Notes under the pieces: model-generated | What the model was told of the DNA's origin: nothing | Database searches by the model: none | Seen by the model: only the letters and a program-made list of their open reading frames with translations | Made by a program: the position numbers and the translations under genes | Part shown: piece by piece, positions 20,545 to 27,803 of the stretch | Position numbering within the stretch: the stretch's first letter is position 1 | How the letters are laid out: each line of letters opens with the position of its first letter | Assembly (NCBI GenBank): GCA_023132915.1 | Contig: JAGLXM010000135.1 | Location: 1 to 42,083, forward strand | Length of the DNA: 42,083 nucleotides | Direction: 5' to 3' | Source of the DNA: Candidatus Bipolaricaulota bacterium | GTDB taxonomy: Bacteria > Bipolaricaulota > Bipolaricaulia > UBA7950 > UBA9294

Positions 20545-21278
20545 TCTGTAATCTCACCCCATCTTTCCCTGCAGACGGACTCGCGTTGGAAGAGGCCCTG
20601 TTTGAGACCGTTTTTAACTGCGAAAATGAGACACTGCGCTTCTGGGTGAACGACCGCGCTGTGATAGTAGGGCGATCCCAGTCTGTTAAAGCCGAGGTTG
20701 ACCAAGAACGAGCAACGAAGCTTGGGATCCCGATCCTTCGCCGTCTCTCCGGAGGAGGCACGGTCTATCATTACCCGGGAAATCTCAATATCTCCCTTTA
20801 CTTATCGGATAGTCGCTTTCTGGGCGGGGTTAAGGAGACATTCTCCCGCCTTGGAAAGGCAATCGCCTCGAGCCTCGCCGATCTTAAGATCGGTATCCTC
20901 GTCCGTGAGAATAACCTGTTCATCGGTGAAAAGAAGCTCGCCGGGGCCGCCCAGGCTCGCCGCGGCAAATCACTCCTCTACCACACCACCCTGCTCGTAA
21001 AACCGGCCAACATCCCGATGGAGACCCTCCTTCTTGCCCTGCGCAAGGGCTACCATCCTTTAAGGGTTCCTTCTACGCCTCATCAAACGACATCGATCGC
21101 GGAAGCCTCATGTCAGGCCATTCCTTTGGAGGATCTCATACAACGGATCGCTGCCGGGTTCTCCCAGTTCCTTAAGCGTCCTCTTCATGAGGGAGGCCTT
21201 ACCGAAAAAGAAACGGAGCGGGCAAGAGAGCTCGCAGCGGAGAAATATAGGAGTGATCGATGGAACCTGTATCACTGA
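20532..21278 (+). CDS. Lipoate-protein ligase A-like protein
   Basis: ADGLALEEALFETV, LRFWVNDRAVIVGRSQSVKAEVD, ILRRLSGGGTVYHYPGNLNISLYL. Confidence 0.88.
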   Translation: MLWLICNLTPSFPADGLALEEALFETVFNCENETLRFWVNDRAVIVGRSQSVKAEVDQERATKLGIPILRRLSGGGTVYHYPGNLNISLYLSDSRFLGGVKETFSRLGKAIASSLADLKIGILVRENNLFIGEKKLAGAAQARRGKSLLYHTTLLVKPANIPMETLLLALRKGYHPLRVPSTPHQTTSIAEASCQAIPLEDLIQRIAAGFSQFLKRPLHEGGLTEKETERARELAAEKYRSDRWNLYH

Positions 21279-21790
21279 AGGACAAAAGGATCATCGAAAA
21301 ACAGCTTGGGCGCATCCCGCGCGGCCTTCTTGGGATCGAGTGTCGCTGTCGCTACGGGTATCCACAGGTGGTGACCGTCTATCCGTTGATCGAAGGTAAG
21401 CCTTTTCCGACCATCTTCTGGCTTACGTGTCCCTACCTCACTAAAGCGATCGATCACCTGGAGGCGGAAGGTTGGGTCAAGCGAATGGAGGCAGAGCTGC
21501 GCGCGGACGAGGGTCTAGCGTTATGTCTTCAGGAAGCGCATAAGGCTTATATCGCCGAGCGAGAAGGGCTCCTTTCCTCAGAGGACCGTGCGTTTCTTGA
21601 ACAAGCACGGATGTTAAAGGGCCTTCTTGAGAAGGGGATCGGTGGGACCGCTGATTTTAGCAGGGTGAAGTGCCTCCACCTACACGTCGCCCATGCCCTG
21701 GCGCGTGAAAACCCGATCGGCGAATTTGTCCTGCGAGCACTTCCAAAGCACGCTTGCCCGCCTAATGAAGTGATCTGCGAAGGGTTCTAA
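21260..21790 (+). CDS. DUF501-family protein
   Basis: IIEKQLGRIPRGLLGIECRCRYGYPQVVTVYPLIEGKPFPTIFWLTCPYLTKAIDHLEAEGWV; overlaps lplA-like 3' end. Confidence 0.8.
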   Translation: MEPVSLKDKRIIEKQLGRIPRGLLGIECRCRYGYPQVVTVYPLIEGKPFPTIFWLTCPYLTKAIDHLEAEGWVKRMEAELRADEGLALCLQEAHKAYIAEREGLLSSEDRAFLEQARMLKGLLEKGIGGTADFSRVKCLHLHVAHALARENPIGEFVLRALPKHACPPNEVICEGF

Positions 21791-22127
21791 CCCGCAAGAG
21801 CAATGTAAAAACAACTTTTACGGAGTATTCATAATAGGCCAAGCCTCCCTTACATTATCGACTCAGCTAAGGAGTTAGTCTATGATGCGGGAAACAGAGG
21901 TGTTAACCTTCTCCAGTACCCCAAGGTAAGTTGGAAAGGCTACTCAGTTTAAGCGTGGATTTCTGGATCGCACCGCGAGGAAGTTTGTGCTACTATCAGG
22001 CATCGGAGTAATTGGTGCCAACCAGTTAAGGCAATCCATAAATTGCTCCGCAACCTCGCAGATCTGGATTTCGTCAAGCAGACTGACAAGCGATAACAAT
22101 AGATCGCGAGAAAGAGAGGAGAGCAGC

Positions 22128-22442
22128 ATGAAAATAGAAAAAATTCTTAAGGACTTCAGAGGAGAAGTTAAAAAATTATATGGCAGAAAGCTAAAGAGCA
22201 TCATCCTCTACGGCTCCTGGGCGAGAAATGCTGCAACGGAAGAGTCAGACATAGACTTACTCATTGTTCTTGAGGGAAAGATCGCTCCCGGAAGAGAGAT
22301 AGACCGGATGATAGACATAATTACAGAGTTAAATCTAAAATACGGAGTGCTGATATCAGTTTATCCCATATCTGCGGAAGACTATTTTACAGTCAACAGC
22401 CCATTGCTTATGAATGTGCGGAAAGAAGGAGTGCCTGCATGA
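22128..22442 (+). CDS. Minimal nucleotidyltransferase (MNT) of the MNT/HEPN type
   Basis: LKSIILYGSWARNAATEESDIDLLIVLEGK (GS-X-D-X-D motif); followed by ATGA-overlapping HEPN-like start. Confidence 0.85.
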   Translation: MKIEKILKDFRGEVKKLYGRKLKSIILYGSWARNAATEESDIDLLIVLEGKIAPGREIDRMIDIITELNLKYGVLISVYPISAEDYFTVNSPLLMNVRKEGVPA

Positions 22443-22537
22443 AAGAGGCGGAGTCCCTTATCAAAAGAGCGGCACCCGCGCGGTCCAAAAAGGGGACTGT
22501 CCCCTTTTCTTACCATCCCTTTCAAGTGTACATCTGA
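22439..22537 (+). pseudogene. Truncated HEPN-domain partner (first about 15 codons, then element-derived sequence)
   Basis: MKEAESLIKRAAPARSKKGTVPFSYHPFQVYI*: HEPN-like start MKEAESLIKRA interrupted by AAAAGGGGACTGTCCCCTTTT palindrome. Confidence 0.6.
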
Positions 22538-22661
22538 ACAGGCAAGCCCTACGGCGGTGAAGGAATTGTCGTCACCGCTCAAGAGGATCACAAGGCGCAC
22601 CGAAGAAACGGTGCCCAGGGAGGAAGCCAAAGAAGAAATAGGTATTGTGTCCCCGGAATTT
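22481..22661 (-). repeat. Diverged relative (copy E) of the interspersed repeat family, inverted; flanked by CCCGCG direct repeats
   Basis: Reverse complement begins TTCCGGGGACACAATACCTATTTCTTC, shares GGGCACCG and TTGCCTG..TCAG....CACTTGA.GGGATG..TAAGA with copy A; other end carries a perfect palindrome 22488-22508; CCCGCG at 22475-22480 and 22662-22667. Confidence 0.6.
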
Positions 22662-22737
22662 CCCGCGTACATCCGGCTCCTCTGGAGCGCTAATCCCACT
22701 AGAGGTACCCCATATCTACACCCAAGATCGGATTTCC

Positions 22738-23256
22738 TTACTCTAATGTATCCCAGATCTCCTTAAACTCTTTCACGTACACTTCAGCTATCTCTTCACA
22801 GCTGATGAACACAGCGTTCTCGAAATTGTTCTTATCTGCATTGTTGGACCAGTTATAAGACCCGGTAATAGTAAGGGAGTCATCGATCACTACAAACTTG
22901 TGGTGGAACAAACTGCCCTTGGTTGCCAATTTGATGGCAATACCGCTGTCATGTAAACGATCGTACTCACCACCTCGTTCGTTCCTTTTCCCATCCTCTA
23001 AGATGACACGCACTTTCACTCCACGGTCGTAAGCTCGTATTACAGCAGCTGCTAATTCATCGTCCGTAAACGAGTACATCGCAATATCGAGGCTCCCCTC
23101 AGCTTCATCTAGGGCTTTGATGATCTCACTCTCGATCACTCCATCAACGCTAGGCGAGACGAAAAAAGCTTCTACGCAACAACACGCACTGTTTGGCAGA
23201 ACGGTAAAACTGAACACTGTAACCAACAATAGACACAGCAACGTTACACGTTTCAT
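22738..23256 (-). CDS. Secreted phospholipase-D-like (Nuc/HKD) nuclease-family protein
   Basis: Signal peptide; SLDIAMYSFTDDELAAAVIRAYDRGVKVRVILEDG; HHKFVVIDDSLTITGSYNWSNNADKNNFEN. Confidence 0.9.
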   Translation of the reverse strand: MKRVTLLCLLLVTVFSFTVLPNSACCCVEAFFVSPSVDGVIESEIIKALDEAEGSLDIAMYSFTDDELAAAVIRAYDRGVKVRVILEDGKRNERGGEYDRLHDSGIAIKLATKGSLFHHKFVVIDDSLTITGSYNWSNNADKNNFENAVFISCEEIAEVYVKEFKEIWDTLE

Positions 23257-23287
23257 CTATATCACCTCATGAAGAGGTGTACATGAA

Positions 23288-23324
23288 ACACCTTATGGGT
23301 GTCAAATGGGGTAACATAAGGTGT
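23288..23324. promoter_or_regulatory. Palindromic operator candidate between PLD gene and RHH gene
   Basis: Perfect 10-bp arms ACACCTTATG (23288-23297) / CATAAGGTGT (23315-23324), plus nested ACACC-TTATG-GGTGT. Confidence 0.5.
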
Positions 23325-23371
23325 CCACTAGGCGTCTTGATGCTAGTTCTCCTCCTACATACCATCGCTTC

Positions 23372-23545
23372 ATGTCCACTGAAAGGTTCCACTTACGTGT
23401 CGATCAAGAGATGCGCGAGAATCGCGTCTTGGAACGGTTACGTGATATCGGTAAGAAGCGCAAAAGGTCAGTGAGTTTCTTGATTCGAGAAGCTCTGTTG
23501 CAATACGTTCAGGATCAAGAAAGCAAAGACCTTTCCGTTGACTAG
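23372..23545 (+). CDS. Ribbon-helix-helix (CopG-like) DNA-binding protein
   Basis: MSTERFHLRVDQEMRENRVLERLRDIGKKRKRSVSFLIREALLQYVQDQ. Confidence 0.65.
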   Translation: MSTERFHLRVDQEMRENRVLERLRDIGKKRKRSVSFLIREALLQYVQDQESKDLSVD

Positions 23546-23608
23546 TAGATCGATTCTTATTTAACATGGCAGTCTAGCTATGCCACTGAGATTGTGTCCA
23601 CCTAGCTG

Positions 23609-23856
23609 TTGAAAAGGGAGCCCAGGAGGGCCTCACGTATGCGCAGTATGTGGACTTTCTTACACAGAAGGGGTATGTCCCTCCAGATAGCGATGCCTGG
23701 CTCGATCACATTCGCAGCAAGGGGAATGAGGCAAATCACGAGATCAGAACTGCGACGCAAGAAGATGCCAAGACTCTACTGGGTTTCGTGGAGATGCTCC
23801 TGCGGTTTGTGTACGAGTTCCCGAAGCGCTGTGGGGGCGGCTCTGGGAAGCCGTGA
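23609..23856 (+). pseudogene. C-terminal fragment of a DUF4145-like protein
   Basis: Reading frame EKGAQEGLTYAQYVDFLTQKGYVPPDSDAWLDHIRSKGNEANHEIRTATQEDAKTLLGFVEMLLRFVYEFPKR without an N-terminal half or a good start. Confidence 0.55.
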
Positions 23857-24025
23857 GCCCCACGTTCCTGACTGCGCCTGGCTTTGTGCCGGACCGGGTG
23901 TCTCATAGCAGCGTGTGTTGGACTGGGCGTACATGGCTACCAATCGAAGTCGTACTGAGAACCACCGAGCAGGGATTCCGGACACGTTGTCTTAGCGTAG
24001 GGGCTTGTAGGGAAGAGGCTGCCAC

Positions 24026-24214
24026 TCAGACTGACCCACCCCTGATCAGATTTGAACTCAGGCGATCCCGGATGCGGTCTGACAGAGCGAATTCCTTCTT
24101 CTCTCGCAGTTCGGTACGCAGATCAACCAACAGACGGATCAGATCATCCTCTATCCTCTTCTCCGCTTGGCCCTTCCCCCGGAACAGGCCCAAGGGATGG
24201 CCGAGCTCGCGAAC
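24026..24214 (-). pseudogene. Fragment resembling cysteinyl-tRNA synthetase C-terminal region
   Basis: Minus-strand translation VRELGHPLGLFRGKGQAEKRIEDDLIRLLVDLRTELREKKEFALSDRIRDRLSSNLIRGGSV*; the LGL...LLVDLRTELREKKEFALSDRIRDRL pattern is CysRS-like. Not in supplied ORF track. Confidence 0.6.
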
Positions 24215-24351
24215 GGAACAGGACTGCGTCCTTCAACGCGAGCCGGTCCTTGCCCCGGCGATCCGGCGTTTTGGCCCCCGTTATTTCAAATGGTAGTTGA
24301 TAATTGATACAAGCTTTTATAACAAAAATCTTCTAAATTTAGAGAAATTCA

Positions 24352-25245
24352 CTACCCTCCTTTGTACTCATATCGATAATTTCCATAAGAGCTCTCTAGA
24401 GTAGCTGTATCCCTTTTATTAGTCCATATCTTCCTTCTTGTCCAATAGAAATCGACTTCGGCTTCGCCACAAGTAACGAGAGAATATTCCTGTGGTATAT
24501 CTGGGCCACTATGGACCCTAAGGATTCCTCCCGGAGGCAGGAAACATTCCTCTCCCAGTGTAAGCGCTGGGGTAAAGATGATTTCATTCCCCGCTTCATC
24601 GATGAGCTTCCAGTTACTGATCAAGCTGAACTCCTCCTCACCTCGATTGAGAATATAGATAATCTCATCGCCGCCCCAGAACTTGGCGAAGACAATGACC
24701 AGATTTGAATCCTTATAATCATCGCACTCTCCCCACCAGCCCCTCCGTTCTCTTGCGGCCTCGATCTGTGCCTGAGTAAATCTATCAAGATATTTGACCT
24801 TAAAATCACTAGGTGGAGTGTCATCCTTGACATCCCTTACATCAATCTTTGCAGAACCCGTCTGGACCAGCCTCAGATTGACCATATCCACTCCGTAAGG
24901 GTCTAAATAGGCGTAGGCTAGGATTCTATCTCCCATGTGCACCCTTAGATAGTCCCCATCTTGAGGCTCAAGTTCTAACCAGAGTTGCTTTCCAAAGACC
25001 AAATCACGATTATAATCGGTAGCCTCAAGCCCTAGACAATCTTCTTTTTCCGGAGCAGAAGCTAAAAGATAACGAATGCCCTCCAGTTTATCTGGCTTTT
25101 CGGTGAGCTTGACCTTCACCGTGTCCCCATCCTCACATTCGACTACCCATGCCTCATGCAAATTAGGCTGGGCTAATGAAAGAGAACAGCCAAAAGCGGT
25201 CAGGAAAACTGATAGCAGGACTAACTTCACGACCATGTTTTTCAT
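24352..25245 (-). CDS. Secreted SNase-like (thermonuclease) + lamin-tail-domain (LTD) protein
   Basis: Signal peptide; VVECEDGDTVKV...IRYLLASAPE...ATDYNRDLVFGKQLWLE...ILAYAYLDPYGVDMVNLRLVQTGSAKI; C-terminal LTD-like NLVIVFAKFWGGDEIIYILNRGEEEFSLISNWKLIDEAGN. Confidence 0.75.
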   Translation of the reverse strand: MKNMVVKLVLLSVFLTAFGCSLSLAQPNLHEAWVVECEDGDTVKVKLTEKPDKLEGIRYLLASAPEKEDCLGLEATDYNRDLVFGKQLWLELEPQDGDYLRVHMGDRILAYAYLDPYGVDMVNLRLVQTGSAKIDVRDVKDDTPPSDFKVKYLDRFTQAQIEAARERRGWWGECDDYKDSNLVIVFAKFWGGDEIIYILNRGEEEFSLISNWKLIDEAGNEIIFTPALTLGEECFLPPGGILRVHSGPDIPQEYSLVTCGEAEVDFYWTRRKIWTNKRDTATLESSYGNYRYEYKGG

Positions 25246-25326
25246 CGTTACCTCCTCATACTCCGGATTGTTCAGTTAAGTATATGTCGGTCTCTGGGTC
25301 AAAAGCAACGGGCATCACCTTTTTCA

Positions 25327-25554
25327 ATTCGGGTGACACAACACCTATTTCTTCTCAAGTTCTCGTCTTGGGCACCGTCTTTTCAGCGATTGCCCTGTCA
25401 GCTTCTCACTTGAGGGGATGCAGTAAGACCCTCTCTAAATACTAGGTCCCCAGGCCATGGTGCCATCCTGGAGAAATAATGAAGACTTTTCAAGGAAAAG
25501 CATTAAAAAAAGCGAACAATCTGCTGAACTGCAAAATAGGGGTTATGTCTACGG
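25327..25554 (+). repeat. Interspersed repeat copy A
   Basis: ATTCGGGTGACACAACACCTATTTCTTCTC...GGGCACCGTCTTTTCAGCGATTGCCCTGTCAGCTTCTCACTTGAGGGG...GGGGTTATGTCTACGG; aligns with copies B-D. Confidence 0.85.
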
Positions 25555-25684
25555 AAACAGTCGTTAAAGCCCTTACTCGAAGCCGTATGCATCAACCCCC
25601 GCCAAAGCCACCAACAAGCGAGAAGAAACTACACAAAATTCACACGGTCTATGTCTCAAAGTCATTAACACATTCCGTCTCGCT

Positions 25685-27640
25685 TCATTCGTTGGTTAGC
25701 CAACGAATGAGATCTTCTCTAATCTCAATAAGGGCCTCGCTTTGGATTTCCTGTATTCCGATTTCTTGTAAATTACGTAGGCCTGTTTTCTCGCCGCACT
25801 GACGCAAGCTGACAATGCCCCTAAGCGCAACGACCTTGTCATTTACCTCTTTGGCTCGGTATATCCCTTCCCAAAACCTCTGAATTGCTTCTTCTCTCCT
25901 TCCTGCTTTAAAAAGGGCCGTGGCCTCATCGTAAGCAACAAGTGCTCTTTCGGATCGCGCGACCATAAGGCTGTAGAGACTAGAGGGCGGAAGGCCTTTC
26001 TTGCGGTACTTGGATGGTAGGCGCTCCATGTATCTCCGCACAGTGGCAATGCCGACAGGGTAACCTGCCTTCTTACACTTAAGCTCAAGATGTCTCCACC
26101 ACCATGCTAATAAACCATATAGCAATGGTGACATCCGTAAAGGTCTTGAGAAGCGGGAAGCAAGTCTGGAAGTAACCGAGCTGGTCCGTATCAAGTGGCC
26201 CAAGTAATTCCACCGGGCGCGCAGCTGGGCAGGGCTTGATCTTGCTCTTGGCGTAGAAACCCACATAAACGGAATTAGAACACAATCTAAGAGCATTCTT
26301 GCCACTACTGTCCATGATCTCCATCGCCATAGATGCCTGTTGTCTCGAAAGCCAAGAGGGAGTAAGTGTTTCATGTACAATGCTGAATCAATTGCCGCCC
26401 GCGCACTAGCTTGTTCAGCACGCAATTTCTGCTTTTTCGCTAATTGGAACGCGGCCTTGGCTGCGTACTCACTATCAACAAAGCAAGACAGTTCGCGAAG
26501 AGAATAAGCTTTGATTATTAGGGCTCGACAAACCTTGGGCGGATCAGGATCATGATCTAAGAATTCGTCTATGTAATGCAACGCCCTTTCATTGTTTCCT
26601 ATACTTGCCAAGCTGAGGGCGTGATTCAGCAGCCTATCCGGACTTGTTTGCGTCAAGATCTCCTCAAAGAGTTGCGAAGCGAACTGTTCGCCGATTTGCT
26701 GGAAAAGACGGGTGATTCTTTCAGCTCTTACCTGTTTCTCGATTTCGGACAAGCGCCAAGCTTCCCGCTCAAGTACTTTTCGTCGAGGATCGAGTTTGTC
26801 TATATGACCAATCAAATGCCGGCCTAGGCTGGTGCTGTCAAGTTCTAGCACCTTGAACTTTTCTGGAAAGTGGTAAACAAGGTGTTGATGACGTTCTTCA
26901 TCCAGAAACTTGAGATCCACCCAGTAGGCCTTCTCAGGAAACTTGAACTCAACTAAACTCGGAAAAAGATCGAAGTCTCGCCCACTATAGCCAATCAAGC
27001 AACTGCGATGGTGCTCGAAAAGATGTCTCAGCTCGGTTATGAGCACTTCATCAAAACGAGTCACTTCATATAAGGTACTGCTGATTGAACTAGGGTTGTC
27101 TGCACTTCCCCGAACCTTCCAAACAGCAACCTCCTCAGGTCCTTTCGCTCTTCTGTATCCGTGAGGAGATTCAGAATGGCATACGACAGGTTTGAGATCT
27201 AATCTATCCGCTGCTTGTTCAAGTCTGAGATCATAATTTGTTGTTATCACCGGAAGCGAGTGCCTCCAGGAGAAATAAACGATAGCTAGATGCCCAAGGT
27301 CTGGTCCCAATGCGAACGACTTGAGCTCTGGGACTCGCTTATCAATGGTTAGCAATGACCATATCCATGCAGCCTTTGGCCCCGCAATTTCCACAAGGGC
27401 CTCGTAATAAAGCTCAGGAGTAGACAGCTTAAGGATCTGATTTAACTCCTTCTCTTCACCATCGAGTGGAGCAGCTGCATTGAGAACGATTCGGAGCATC
27501 TCCTTAGCGGATGGGAGCGAAGAAGGGTAAGGACACGACACTCCTGACCCCACAAAAAAGATGGTTTTTTCGGCGCTGATCGTTTTACAGATCTCGCCAA
27601 TCGAGGCTGCTTCTGGAACGCCTTTTTCTGAACTAATCAT
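25685..27640 (-). CDS. SIR2-like domain + C-terminal TPR/alpha-helical repeat protein (putative defence effector)
   Basis: IFFVGSGVSCPYPSSLPSAKEML ... LPVITTNYDLRLEQAADRL ... AVWKVRGSADNPSSI ... LIGYSGRDFDLF; TPR-like helices. Start may be 27691. Confidence 0.8.
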   Translation of the reverse strand: MISSEKGVPEAASIGEICKTISAEKTIFFVGSGVSCPYPSSLPSAKEMLRIVLNAAAPLDGEEKELNQILKLSTPELYYEALVEIAGPKAAWIWSLLTIDKRVPELKSFALGPDLGHLAIVYFSWRHSLPVITTNYDLRLEQAADRLDLKPVVCHSESPHGYRRAKGPEEVAVWKVRGSADNPSSISSTLYEVTRFDEVLITELRHLFEHHRSCLIGYSGRDFDLFPSLVEFKFPEKAYWVDLKFLDEERHQHLVYHFPEKFKVLELDSTSLGRHLIGHIDKLDPRRKVLEREAWRLSEIEKQVRAERITRLFQQIGEQFASQLFEEILTQTSPDRLLNHALSLASIGNNERALHYIDEFLDHDPDPPKVCRALIIKAYSLRELSCFVDSEYAAKAAFQLAKKQKLRAEQASARAAIDSALYMKHLLPLGFRDNRHLWRWRSWTVVARMLLDCVLIPFMWVSTPRARSSPAQLRARWNYLGHLIRTSSVTSRLASRFSRPLRMSPLLYGLLAWWWRHLELKCKKAGYPVGIATVRRYMERLPSKYRKKGLPPSSLYSLMVARSERALVAYDEATALFKAGRREEAIQRFWEGIYRAKEVNDKVVALRGIVSLRQCGEKTGLRNLQEIGIQEIQSEALIEIREDLIRWLTNE

Positions 27641-27803
27641 GGATTCACCGTTATTGTCAAAGAGTTGTGTTAGCCCGCTCCTTGTTCCCACGAATGCGAG
27701 GTTAAAATATAAAGGGGCTCAGCTAGATGCAAGCCGTTCTGCTTAACGGAAAAAGCCTTCCGGGTAGAGGGGAGATGGCCAGGGGTGACTCATAAACTCC
27801 TTG

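Noticed and set aside
21791-22127. Possible gene or RNA in the gap after DUF501
   Set aside because: No convincing ORF or tRNA-like fold could be identified by eye.
25327-25554. Repeat copies as structured ncRNA or group II intron
   Set aside because: Terminal inverted repeats and dispersed copies fit a small mobile element better; no domain V/VI-like motif recognised.
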